Origin: Trissonchulus latispiculum
Taxonomy: Eukaryota; Nematoda; Enoplea; Enoplida; Ironidae
Length of the DNA: 64,000 nt
Assembly (NCBI GenBank): GCA_030248195.1
Contig: JASAND010008518.1
Span: 1-64,000 of the forward strand
Direction of reading: 5' to 3'
Part shown: positions 11,481 through 23,400 of the stretch, one piece after another
Numbering within the stretch: position 1 is the stretch's first letter
Layout of the letters: each line of letters opens with the position of its first letter
The notes under the pieces: model-generated
What the model saw: only the letters and a program-made list of their open reading frames with translations
Database searches by the model: none
What the model was told of the DNA's origin: nothing
Translations under genes and position numbers: made by a program

Positions 11481-11974
11481 AGCCAGTCAAAATCCAAAAA
11501 TGAAAAATTAAGCAAAGCTAAATTCACATTTTTAATCGCAAGAAAGTGTGGTAAATACAACAAATTTATTAACATAATCAAAACATTTTAAGTTTGCAAA
11601 TCAGCTGATTTATTTAAAAACAAACTGCAAAGATATTGTTTATTGGTGTTTGAAGTTTGGATTCAATCATATTCTGACAAATCAAAAGTAAAAAACTTAA
11701 GCTGCATAAAAACACAAATAAAACTTTAAAGCAATTTTGTTGAATGGTTTTTGGGCGATTTTCAACAACATCAAACATTTTAGCAGTTTTATATTTAAAT
11801 GGTACTTTGTCCCACTGACATTATCCCTCTTGCGTAAGTCGCAAGCCAAGCACTGGATTATTGAAATTCTACATATTGTTAGCATTTAGCACCAGCTACC
11901 TATGCTGAAGGTTTGAAATAGATTCGTTGGAAAATAAACTCAGGAGAACCGTTCCCGGTAATGCAAGCGCCCCC
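11481..11974 (-). repeat. Right long inverted repeat
   Basis: Reverse-complement partner of 4545-5254, with the same landmarks in the same order when read on the minus strand. Clear mismatches and indels indicate an old element. Confidence 0.8.
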
Positions 11975-12233
11975 TTAATTGAGTACTAATCTATAAAACT
12001 TAAACAGCAAATCTTAAAACAGTAAAACATTAGAACTAAACCGCAGGCTTCAAAGAAAACTATTGTAAGCTAACACAGGCTTTTATAGAAACGCAAGAGA
12101 ACGCATAATCAAACAGCCATAAATTCAGTGAAAATTTGTCAATGTCTGAACTCATTTCAGATCAAAAAGACAGGCTAGCACATAGAACAAATTGGTATAC
12201 ATATATAGCAAAGCAAGGAATCAGATTCTGAAC

Positions 12234-13105
12234 CACTGGCGGATCCAGGATTTCGTGACGGGGGGCGTTAAAATTTTTCGTCGGGGGTCTGGGGGACGTA
12301 GCCCCATAGGTGTACCACCTGTTTGGGTTGGGGGAGGGAGTAGAAGGTCCAAATTTGGCTCGGGGGACCCCACCAAAATCCGAAATTTGGGGGAGGGGGA
12401 CCCCCCCTAAACTGTACCCAAGTTTTTTTAGCTAAAAATGCTCCTTTTTCGATGTACTGTTCATTAAACTTACTCAAAAGCTTGTGTCAATAGTTTTCGT
12501 ATGCGAAAATAGGGCTTGAAAATTGACAAATTTGTGCTAAAATATGCCTAAATTAGCCCAGATTGTGGTTTATAATTGCGTATATTACCTTTTAATTGCT
12601 ATAAATAACCATCTTTAGCTCTTTATATGTGATTTATAGCCATTATTTCGAATTTTTTTCAAAAATTTTCAGAAATTGCTAAAAAAACTTTCAAAAATTT
12701 TGCATTTTTTATTTGGTTTGGACCCAATTTTAGGGGGGGAGGGGGTTTGAGCTCGGCTTGGGGGGGAGTAGTTGAGGTCGGGTAGGGGGGAGGGGGGTTT
12801 GGCCTCTCCGTGGGGGGGGGTCTCACAGGGGGTAAACTGTAGCCTGGTTCACCTATGCGTAGCCCCCCCCCAGAAGTTGAAGAATTTTTTGTTTTTGCAA
12901 TAAAATCGGTCTTCGTATTTTTAATTCTTTTCGTACTGAAGATTATCATCTTATAAGATTATCATCTTATCTGAAGAACATTTTTAGGCAAAATGGTTTG
13001 GCGAAATTTTTTGGTTTTTGTCATTTTTCCTCTTTCTCTCCTTTATTTTTCCTACCTTCGAATCGCACGGGGAGGGCCGCCCCCCCTTCCCTGGATCCGC
13101 CCCTG
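12234..13105 (+). mobile_element. hAT-like MITE with exact 8-bp target duplication; host of a nested MITE
   Basis: Termini CACTGGCGGATCCAGG and CCTGGATCCGCCCCTG form a 16-bp inverted repeat with two mismatches. TTCTGAAC is duplicated at 12226-12233 and 13106-13113. The element at 12305-12857 sits inside it, so the original length was about 310 bp. Confidence 0.9.
12305..12857 (+). mobile_element. CATAGGTG-family MITE nested in another MITE
   Basis: Begins CATAGGTGTACC and ends GGTTCACCTATG. CGTAGCCC is duplicated at 12297-12304 and 12858-12865. The duplication derives from the internal GCGTAGCCCC motif of the host element, proving the order of insertion. Confidence 0.9.
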
Positions 13106-13332
13106 TTCTGAACCCTAAAATGTGAAGCGATAACGGTAAACAGTGAGTAGACGTACTTTTCATTGCAAAAACAATTTGCTTAGCTTAAATTAAAATTTTT
13201 ACAATCTTAACCTCCACAAACAGTCGGAGCTCCGGTGATCCGGCCGGAGCTCCGGAGCGGGCAAATAATAATCACTAATATATACATACTAATCACTAAT
13301 ATATATATATATTATATATATATATATATATA
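13106..13332. other. No gene; CCGG-rich short palindrome and TA tract
   Basis: 13220-13262 carries GGAGCTCCGG twice around GATCCGGCC, resembling the CCGG-rich element ends seen elsewhere. (TA)n follows at 13300-13332. Confidence 0.5.
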
Positions 13333-13740
13333 CAGGGTATTTTTTACAGGGGGGGGGGCGAGGGCCCCCCGAAATTGACCTTCCCCCCCGAAATTGACCT
13401 CCCCCCCCCGAAATTGACCTATCCCCCCCCCGAAAATGCCTTCCCCCCCCGAAATCGCCCCCTCCCGGGATTTTTGCTCCCCCCCCCGGGATTTTTTGGG
13501 TGCCCCAAATTTTGCCAAAAATGGCAAATTTTCAAAAATTTTTCGGCTTCGCCGAAGATTTTTTCGTAAAAATAGCTATTTTTAGCTTAAATCCTGGCAT
13601 TTTTGAGAACTTTTAGCGTTTCACCATGCAAAATACGCCAAAAATACCATTTTTTGGCTCATTTAGGCAAAAAATCTTCCCCCGGGCCCTGGGGGGCCCC
13701 CGGGAAGCTCCCCCGAAAAAAATCCCTAAAAAATACCCTG
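13333..13740 (+). mobile_element. MITE with CAGGGTATTTTTTA inverted termini in a TA tract
   Basis: Left CAGGGTATTTTTTA and right TAAAAAATACCCTG are perfect inverted repeats. The TA tract on both sides hides the exact duplication length. Contains CGGCTTCGCCG, a stable small hairpin. Confidence 0.8.
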
Positions 13741-13879
13741 ATATATATACGTATATATATATACAAGTAACAAAAATGTTCCGCACAAAAGGGGATAATA
13801 TGTGTGTTGGGCCTATATATGTCTGTCGTTTAAATTCCGGTTGAGAAAGCAAGTATATAAATCCGACACAGCAAGTTTG

Positions 13880-14540
13880 GGTGGGTGTGTATGGCGAAAG
13901 TTGTTCAGTTCGATGCGGGCCTTCGTTTGACTCGAAATTTGACCACTTTTGAAAATTTTAATTTTTGACCCAAAATCGCTTAAGTCCCCACCCCACCCCA
14001 CCACAGCCCTCTACAGCCACTTTAGGTAAGCACTTCTATGACAAAAGTTGCTCAGTTCGATGCGGGCTTTCATTTGGTACCAAATTTGACCACTTTTGAA
14101 AATTTTAATTTTTGACCCAAAATCGCTTAAGTCCCCACCCCACCACAGCCCTCTACAGCCACTTTAGGTAAGCACTTCTATGACAAAAGTTGCTCAGTTC
14201 GATGCGGGCTTTCATTTGGTACCAAATTTGACCACTTTTGAAAATTTTAATTTTTGACCCAAAATCGCCTAAGTCCCCACCACAGCACTCTATAGCCACT
14301 TTGGGTACGCAGTTCTATGACAAAAGTTGCTCAGCTCACTTAGGGCTTTCATTTGATACCAAACTTAACCACTTTTGAAAAATTTCATTTTTGACCGAAA
14401 ATCGCCTAAGTCCCCACCCCACCCCACCACAGCACTCTACAGCCACTTTGAGCATGCAGTTCTATGACAAAAGTTGTTCAGCTCGCTTAGGGCTTTCATT
14501 TGGTACCAAATTTGACCACTTTTGAAAAATTTTATTTTTG
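13880..14540 (+). repeat. 140-bp tandem satellite, about 4-5 copies
   Basis: GCTTTCATTTG recurs at 14066, 14208, 14345 and 14492. Each unit contains TACCAAATTTGACCACTTTT and CCACCACAGC.CTCTA.AGCC. Part of copy II's left arm. Confidence 0.85.
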
Positions 14541-14559
14541 ACCACTTGACCCCCTACCC

Positions 14560-14990
14560 GATTTACCCTTCAAACGGTAAAGTGGAGCAGTCCAGCAAAA
14601 TGGGTGGGTCGGACGGCAAAACGGACACTGGAAATGAGCTGGGCGCACCAGAAAACCCCTATGGACAAAGTTTTGAGAGGCTATGCACAGTCCTATTGGT
14701 GTTCTTGGAAGTCGGTACCGACTTGACCCTCCCGACAGCAAAGTGGAACCAGCCCAGCAAAATGGGTGGGTCGGACGGCAAAACGGACACCGGAAATGAG
14801 CTGGGCGCACCAGAAAACCCCTATGGACAAAGTTTTGAGAGGCTATGCACAGTCCTATATGGTGTTCTTGGAAGTCGGTACCGACTTGACCCTCCCGACA
14901 GCAAAGTGGAACCAGCCCAGCAATATGGGTGGGTCCAACGGCAAAACTGCTTACGGGAATCAATTCGCCGTGCCAGAAAACCTTTGTATG
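14560..14990 (+). repeat. 163-bp tandem satellite, about 2.5 copies
   Basis: AATGGGTGGGTC recurs at about 14599, 14761 and 14924, spacing 162-163 bp. Also contains CCAGAAAACCCCTATGGAC. The mirror copy is at about 16440-17010 and diverged cousins are at 19260-19850 and 24680-25130. Confidence 0.85.
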
Positions 14991-17238
14991 AAAGAATTGA
15001 GCTTTCTAAGTTGAATACACAGCGAGAAATTTCGATTTTTCATTTTTCGAATTTTCACCATTTTTGACCGGCCACTGTGGTCGCATGGGAACTGATAGAG
15101 AAACGAGACTTAGCTATTTAGTTAGTTCAATATATATATGTAGTTTCTGAATATAAAAAGAAATCGGCTCCAGCTCTTAATGTTCGAGCTGCGCAGCGAC
15201 CACAAAAATGGTCACTTTTCGCTCTGAGCCGACTTTGCGGCGCCGCTGCGGCGCTGTGGCGCACCTGCGGCGCAAAAAAGTAGCGATTCTTAAATGGCGC
15301 ATGGGGTACTACCAGACCCTAAACCCCTTTAGGTCCGGCCTCCGCTGCAGATTACGTGAAAGAGGCGGAAAGTCAGGACAATACGACCATTAAATAGGAG
15401 AAACCGGAAAAAAAAACATCGCCGCCATAACCGGTCCGGGGCGCAACTTTTTAACGGAAATTGATACGGGGCTGAAACTTCGCACACATACTAAACTCGA
15501 TGTGCTCTACAATTTGCGCATGAAATCTGCGCAGGATTTTGCGCAGCTTCTGCGCAGCTTATTTTTACGGTGTCTCCAGGGACTTTTGACACATATTATA
15601 GGGGTCGCTGCCGCGACCCCTATGATATATATATAGAAGATATATATACCCCCCCCCTCCCCCCTAGAGAAAGAGAGATATATATCCCAGCAACAACATC
15701 TTACTACTATACGATGTACGTGTACATAATTAATTGTGTGTATGCTATTTAGGTTACAGCGAGCATGGAGAAAACTGTTCCAGCAGATTTGGAATTTGTG
15801 TATGTTAATTTATCATAGGGGTCGCGGCAGCGACCCCTATAATATGTGTGAAAAGTGGCTGGAGACAGTGTAAAATATGCTGCGCAGAGGCTGCGCAAAA
15901 TCCTGCATAGATCCTGCGCAGATTTTATGCGCAAATTGTAGAGCACATCGAGTTTAGTATGTGTGCGAAGTTTCAGCCCCGTATCACTTTCCGTTAAAAA
16001 GTTGCGCCCCGGACCGGTTATGGCGGCGATGTTTTTTTCCGGTTTCTCCTTTTTAATGGTCGTATTGTCCTGACTTTCCGCCTCTTTCACGTAATCTGCA
16101 GCGGAGGCCGGACCTAAAGGGGTATAGGGTCTGGTAGTACCCCATGCGCCATTTAAGAATCACTACTTTTTTTGCGCCGCAGGTGCGCCACAGCGCCGCA
16201 AAGTCGGCTCAGAGCGAAAAGTGACCATTTTTGTGGTCGCTGCGCAGCTCGAACGTTAAGAGGTGGAGCCGATTTCTTTTTATATTCAGAAACTACATAT
16301 ATTGAACTAACTAAATAGCTAAGTCTCGTTTCTCTATCACTTCCCATGCGACCACAGTGGCCGGTCAAAAATGGTGAAAATTCGAAAAATGAAAAATCGA
16401 AATTTATCGCTGTGTATTCAACTTAGAAAGCTCAATTCTTTCATACAAAGGTTTTCTGGCACGGCGAATTGATTCCCGTAAGCAGTTTTGCCGTCGGACC
16501 CACCCATGTTGCTGGGCTGGTTCCACTTTTGTCGGGGTCAGTCGGTACCGACTTCCAGAACACCATATAGAACTGTGCTAGCCCCAATACTTTTGTCCAT
16601 AGGGTTTTCTGGTGCGCCAACTCATTTCCGGTGTCCCCCGTCCGACCCACCCATTTTGCTGGGGTTCCACTTTGCGGGGGGGAGGTCAAGTCGGTACCGA
16701 CTTCCAAGAACACCATATAAAACTGTGCATAGCCTCTCAAAACTTTGTCCATAGGGGTTTTCTGGTGCGCCCAGCTCATTTCCGGTGTCCGTTTTGCCGT
16801 CCGACCCACCCATTTTGCTGGGCTGGTTCCACTTTGCTGTCGGGAGGGTCAAGTCGGTACCGACTTACAAGAACACCATATAGGACTGTGCATGGCCTCT
16901 CAAAACTTTGTCCATAGAGGTTTTCTGGTGCGCCAAGCTCATTCCCGGAGTCCGTTTTGCCGTCCGACCCACCCATTTTGCTGGACTGGCTCCACTTTGC
17001 CGTTTGAAGGGTAAATCGGGTAGGGGGTCAAGTGGTCAAAAATAAAATTTTTCAAAAGTGGTCAAATATGGTACCAAATGAAAGCCCGCATCGAACTGAG
17101 CAACTTTTGTCATAGAACCACCCACCCAAACTTGCTGTGTCGGATTTATATACTTGCTTTCTCAACCGGAATTTAAACGACAGACATAGGCCCAACACAC
17201 ATATTATCCCCTTTTGTGCGGAGCATTTTTGTTACTTG

Positions 17239-17301
<63 letters not shown>

Positions 17302-17302
17302 A
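17239..17302. repeat. (TA)n/(TG)n microsatellite
   Basis: TA units, interrupted once, followed by about 12 TG units just upstream of MAD1 exon 1. Confidence 0.9.
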
Positions 17303-17347
17303 CTCTGTTTGTAAAATTTATAATTTCAGTACTCTTACTTTGGCAAA

Positions 17348-17414
17348 ATGTCTGACGAAGTTATGGACTACATGAAACAATTGCGGGCTCGTATTGGTAT
17401 TTCTGCTTCTCCCA
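17348..17414 (+). CDS. MAD1L1: MAD1 exon 1
   Basis: Codes [17 protein letters not shown]... (residues 1-22 plus one base) and ends at CCCA|GTGAGT. An AG at 17328-17329 after a T-rich run could be an acceptor, in which case the fold-back element upstream would lie in a 5' intron. Confidence 0.8.
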
Positions 17415-17449
17415 GTGAGTTATCAAAGTATATACAACGTATTAATTTG

Positions 17450-17493
<44 letters not shown>

Positions 17494-20400
17494 AATGCGT
17501 TTATACACACACACACACTGCTTTGCGTTTATAGTCAATCGGGAAAAAACGCCATTTTTCGAACTTTTGGACGTGGAAAACTCATTGTTTGTAATTTTGG
17601 GAAAATTCTTGTAGTTTGAAGAATGGCAACCCCTACGGATTATTTTCATGTATTAATGACTCCTCTATACTGTAGCAATAGAGAGTACTTTGTGATTTAT
17701 TTCCTGGGAAAAAAAGCCAAAATCGGGGAAAAAAAGCCAGTCATCGGGAAAAAAGCCACTTTGGTCGAAGCATATCCTGCAGGCGTAGACCAATTCTGAG
17801 TGTTCCATCGTGTTCAGCGTCGCTTATTTACTCTAGATTTGTTGTTTACCGAGGCAAATTGCCTTCGTAAAGCATTTAATAGAACTTTTTAGTTTTCAGC
17901 ATAAACTGGCTAGGTTTCATCAAATATAACGTAAACATACAAATTTTTTAAAAACTTGCTAAAACGAAGGCTAACCACAAAATAGTGTTTTTCAATGAAT
18001 TTGTAATGCTCTTTTTGGCCAAATGTGCCAGTTTCAGGATGAAATGGGGAGTGTAGCGGTCAAAACGACTGACGTGACATATTAGTCCAAAAGTTGCTCA
18101 TTTCAGGGACTGTCCACCTAAAAACGGTATTGCTTTGTAAAACTTGATTTGCTGATTATTTTCATAATAGTTATCATGCCAGAAATCCAGAAAAACTGCT
18201 CACTATGGGTCTCGCAAGCGACTGGCTTTTTTCCCGATGGGTCAAAATCATCGGGAAAAAAAGCCACACCTGCCCAGAGACAACGTGACATTCTGAACTG
18301 TTTGCAATTGTATGAGGATAAAGCCAGACATGTTCTCTCTTGATTGCAATAGAAATTATTCAGATAGCGCTATTGACGCTAAAGTTATGAATTTTTGAAA
18401 CATTACCGTTTTCCCGCCTTTTCAGGAACAAAATTTTCCAAAAAATGTCGACCCCGCCGTTGACTATAGAGGAGAGCTAGAAAGCTAAAAATTGGCGTGT
18501 GGGCTTATATTGAGGTCGCCATTCTACATACCAAATATTACTGCAATAGCTTCACCCGTTAGGCCACAGCAGTCGTGGCTTTTTTTCCCGAAATTTTGAC
18601 GTGGCTTTTTTTCCCGATTGACTATATCATAGGGGTCGCGGCAGCGACCCCTATAATATGTGTGAAAAGTGGCTGGAGACAGTGTAAAATAAGCTGCGCA
18701 GAAGCTGCGCAAAATCCTGCGCAGATCCTGCGCAGATTTCATGCACAAATTGTAGAGCATATCGAGTTTAGTATGTCTGTGAAGTTTCAGTCCCGTATCA
18801 CTTACCGTTAAAAAGTTGCGCCCCGGACCGGTTATGGCGGCGATGTTTTTTTTCCGGTTTCTCCTATTTGATGGTTGTATTGTACATAATGTTCGCCGCT
18901 TTCACGTGATCTGCAGCGGTGGGCCAACCTAAAGGGCTATGGGGTCTAGTAGTACCCTCTAAAGAATTTAAGAATCACAACTTTTTTTGCGCCGCAGCTG
19001 CGCCACAGCGCCGCAGTGGCGCCGCAAAGTCGGCTCATAGCGAAAAGTGACCATTTTTGTGGTCGTCGCTCAGGTCGAGCATTACGAGCTGGAGCTGATT
19101 TCTTTTTATATTCAGAAACTACATATATTGAACTAACTAACGGTCCAGGTTGCGTTTCTCTATCACTTCCCTAGCGACCACAGTGGCCCGTCAAAAATGG
19201 CGAAAATTCGAAAAATGAAAAATCGAAATTTCTCGCTACCTATTTAACTTTGAAAGCTCAAATCTTCCATACAATGGTTTTCTGGCACGGAGAATCGATT
19301 CCCGCAGTCAGTTTTACCGTCAGACTCACCCATCTTGCTAGACTGGTTCCACTTTGCCGTCAGGAGGGTCAAGTCGGAAACCGCTTCCTGGAGGTCCATA
19401 GTAGGCTTTACCTGGCCTCTCAAAACTTTGTCTATAGGTGTTTTCTGGTGCGCCCAGCTCATTCCCGGTGTCCTTTTTGCCGTAGGACTCATCCATCTTT
19501 TGCTGGTTCCACTTTGCCGTCTGGAGGGTCATGTCGGCAACCGCTTCCTGGAGGTCCATACTAGGCTCTACTTGGCGTCTCAAAACTTTGTCCATAGGGT
19601 TTCTGGTGCGCCCAGCTCATTCCCGGTATCCGTTTGCCGTCCGACGCACCTATTTTGCTGGGCTGGTTCACTTTGCCGTCGGGAGGGTCAAGTCGGAAAC
19701 CGCTTCCTGGAGGTCCATAGTAGGCTTTACCTGGCCTCCGAAAACTTTGTCTATAGGGTTTTCGTGCGCCCAGCTCATTCCCGTATCCGTTTTGCCGTCG
19801 ACGTACCTATTTTGCTGTGCTAGCCACTTTGCCGTCGGGAGGGTCAGTCGGGTGGAGGGGTCAAGTGGTCGAAATTAAAATTTTTCAAAGTGGTCAAATT
19901 TGGTTTCAAACGAAAGCTCTAAGTGAGCTGAGCAACTTTTGTCATAGAACCATACATGGGCAAGGTCAAATGGGTTAGCCTACACCAGATTTTTGTCGTG
20001 CGTGGGTCCTTTAATGTTTGGTGGGGGGGGGGTAGGGCTTTCACTGAAAATTTGCTTCGACCCCTTGTTAATATGGATACGCGCACGCACGCAGAATTTG
20101 TTATTTATTTACTTATCGTTTAATGACAGAAGACTTCATTCAAATACAGGAGAGGCAAATTCAATTTGATGATCAATTATATACATTAAGCTTTCGGAAG
20201 GCAAAAATCTTTAAAGTTCAAATTACATCCATCTGCAATAGGGTTTTGAAAATCGGATCTGTGCTAATTTTGTGTATTTTTGTTTTCGTGTGTGTATTAT
20301 AAAATTTTACTACGTGAAATTACAAAACTAACTAACCACGCAAGCGTTATAAACGCACTTAATGGGGGTCCATGTTTTGGGCTATTTTTTCGACTTTCTC

Positions 20401-23400
20401 CGATCTCGCTGATTTTTACATATTTTATAGTGCAAACGGTATATGTTAACGAGTTTTTAAAATTAAAATTTTACGGTTGTCTTAACGGTTTGATTTGATG
20501 CTAAAGTCGTGTTAAATTTTAATCCTTCATAAATTAATTAAAAATTTTTAAAGGCCTAAATTAAAATTTTAATTCCAGAGTACCGCAGTTTAACATCTTA
20601 GCGTTATGTTAAATTAAATTTGTCCAGATTCATCAACGTTCGTCGGAAGACTTTTTGGCGCACGCGAAAAATGACAACTTTTAAAATTTCCTATGTTTAA
20701 CACATGGAATCTCAACTTTGAGGTTAAATTACTCGACAACCCTAAGACTTACGACTGTATTTTTTAAAACTCGTTAAAGTACATCATTTGGACAATAAAA
20801 TATGTGAAAGTCGAAAAAATGACCCAAAAATGGACCCCCCTTAACGTCGAATTAAAGCGTTTTTACTGGTTTTTAATTTTACGTTTCGGACTAAATTTGC
20901 TCTTATATTTCTTCAAAAATCCCAGATGCCCGAGAAAGTATAGCAACGTAGATGAAGGATCAGGTAGAATTGAAGAGAGGGACTCGGAGGAGGAACCCCC
21001 AGAAGAAACCGGCCAAACTGGTAACGTTCAGAAATTGGTGACTCTTGAAATTCTTCGGGTATTTGGTGCGCATTTTTATTGCGGGTTTAAGTTTATTTTG
21101 ACAGCGCGCGTCCCGTCTGCGGGGTTTTGAGTTTGCGTCTCGTGGGATTGACGGGAAGTCGGTGGGTCCCTTTTGCGGGGGTGGGTCACACACCGGTGGG
21201 TGGTGGGCGTGCCCACGTGGAGAGGGAGAGGGGGGGGGGGATGGGTATGGGGGAGTAGGAGGAGTAAGGTGGGAGGGGGGGGGGGAGATAAGCAATCATA
21301 AAGTGAGCTGAGCACTTGACGTGGAACCATCCACCAAGTGTTCCAAATAACGTCACGTGGTAGAAACTTTGTCTACTTTTCAACGGATTAAAGAATATAT
21401 TTATTATTATTTAGGATATATATATACGACACACCAACACACACATATTATCCTCTGAATATATATATATATATATATACGTATAAATGTGTTTACTACA
21501 CATGGCCTGTTCCTAGTTGGTTTTTGTCGTCCTAGCGATGAAATCCAATAGATACTTACGTGTATGGTCAATTTGGAAGAATCGAACGCTACGTATTGAT
21601 TCGTAAAGTACACGACCCCTTGGAACCAACCTTTGAGACCGTTAGTGCATAATATAGCCATAAATACCGTTAGAAATGCGAAAACTCAATACTTGGTCGA
21701 TTACTAACAACTAAAATTTTGGAAGTATGAACTTTTGGGTGTATTTTTATTTCGGACACAACTGCTCAGCGGGTCCGAAAAAATACCCCCGCTGCTGCGC
21801 AACTGTGAGGCGCAGGGGCGCCCGAACCTATTGCCAAAAAAACTAGAAGCAATGTGTACTATGTTAAAACAATAGGTGCTACTATAGCTATAGTGTAGCG
21901 AACAAGAGCCAGAAAGTTGCCAACTGATCCAAAAGTTCACAACCAACTTTTTCACAGTACCATTTTTGAGTCCTCAGCCTGCGTGAGTTCGGGGCCTTGG
22001 GGAAACGATCATAAGGATATAAATAGCTTGCGCTTTTATGGGGTAGAGCTTGGCTGGCCTACGTAGCTTCTAGCTCGAGGGTGGGTGTATTTTTTGGGAC
22101 CCGGTGTATTTTTCGAACCTTTGCTTGCTATACGTACATTTAAGCTTTTTGCGTTACGGGTATATTATTCGTTGTTTTGTTCTTTTCTTATGGATGCACC
22201 GGGGCCAGGCCCCTGCCCCGGTAGTCAGGCCCTGGCCCCGACCCCTGTGGTCAGGCTCCGGTCCCGACCGGGGTCGAAAATTAGCAAAATGTTTTAAACT
22301 TTTGACATTTTTTGACCAAAATTTTGAAATTTCGCAAGTCAAAAAATCGTTTGTTTTCCAACCGATTTGAATGAAAACAACGTTAGTAACATTCGTATAT
22401 CAGAAATTATTGCAAAATTTAAATATCCAAGAAAATTTATTTATATATATAACAGGGGCGCACCCAAGGGGGGGCGGGGGGGGGGGGGGCCGCCCCCCCT
22501 GTCAGGTTTTGAAGGTCAGAAAAATTAAGAAGCAGATAGGAGAAAAAGCAGAAAAAACAAAAATTTTCGCGCCTTCGGCGCGAATTAACTATTCTTTGGT
22601 TGTTTTGAGGATAGCATATGGGGCGGGGTGGGGTGGCTGGTCTTCAATTATTATTCGGTATACGTATATAGCAAGCAGCGGTTGCTATGCTTTCTGTGCG
22701 TACGCATAGTATGCGTTGCTGTTTGTTTCTATTTTGATTTAACATATATATAGTAAACTAAAATATTATCTGGTCAAGGCAACATTATGTCTAACCAACT
22801 ATTACTTACCTATATATATACCTATTAAACTGCTCAAGGCAAAGAATTCAAAGTTTTGAAAACAATTTTACTCCGAAATTTAAAATTTTCTTCTACTTAT
22901 AGGGGCAGCGCCCCCAGACACCTTGCGTATATATCTATTTTTCGCCAGCTATTCATACTCTGACACCGCAGTTCGACGAGCATGGATGCAACGTAAAATG
23001 AAGCTAAGGTTGTTTAGCTAAAGTTTTGTTAACGTTGTTTAAAAACGCAGTAAATCGAAGCTAAAAGCGTTTATAGCTTTATACTATATAATTTTTGCAA
23101 TTTGACGCAGTCGAAATTAAAAATACGCATTCTAAAATAAAAATATATGCTAAATTTACGCAGGTGCGATTTTCAAAAAATTCAGTAAAAACCCCTGATA
23201 TGCACGCTTTTTTACAAAATACAATTTAAAATGCACACACAAAAGCTTAGTCAAATTTTGCTACTGCTAACCACAACATGGCTCAAAAAATTTTCAAATA
23301 GGTGAAGCTTTTTAAAAAGAGCTCTAGCTTTTAGCTGGGGGCTGCCGCCCCCAGACCCCCGCTTCTTCCTAATTTTTCTTATCATAGCTACGTTGCTTTG

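Larger units (their letters stand above)
4545..11974. mobile_element. Candidate 7.4-kb DNA transposon with long inverted repeats
   Basis: GGGGGCGCTTGCATTA at 4545 is mirrored by ATGCAAGCGCCCCC ending at 11974. Inside, about 0.7 kb on the left (to 5254) is homologous in reverse to about 0.5 kb on the right (from 11481). The flanks are CTAA and TTAA, compatible with a decayed TTAA duplication. The interior holds a five-exon minus-strand gene, a plus-strand transposase fragment and later MITE insertions. What I see is the inverted repeat. That it is one mobile unit is inference; an inverted duplication of a smaller element is the alternative. Confidence 0.5.
13764..17238. mobile_element. Complete 3.5-kb fold-back element (copy II)
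   Basis: Starts CAAGTAACAAAAATGTTCCG and ends with the reverse complement, with TA on both flanks. From outside in, each arm has a terminal block (GGGGATAATATGTGTGTTGG), a 140-bp satellite, a 163-bp satellite, and about 650 bp unique to the family (CGACCACAAAAATGG, CCGGTCCGGGGCGC, TGCGCAGGAT). They meet near 15610-15830 around GGTCGCTGCCGCGACC. The right arm carries about 170 extra bases at the centre. There is no believable transposase, so it is non-autonomous. TA flanks suggest Tc1/mariner-like mobilisation (inference). Confidence 0.85.

Noticed and set aside
20804..21130. 108-codon frame with acidic stretch
   Set aside because: No splice context, no recognised domain, overlaps G-rich repeat debris.
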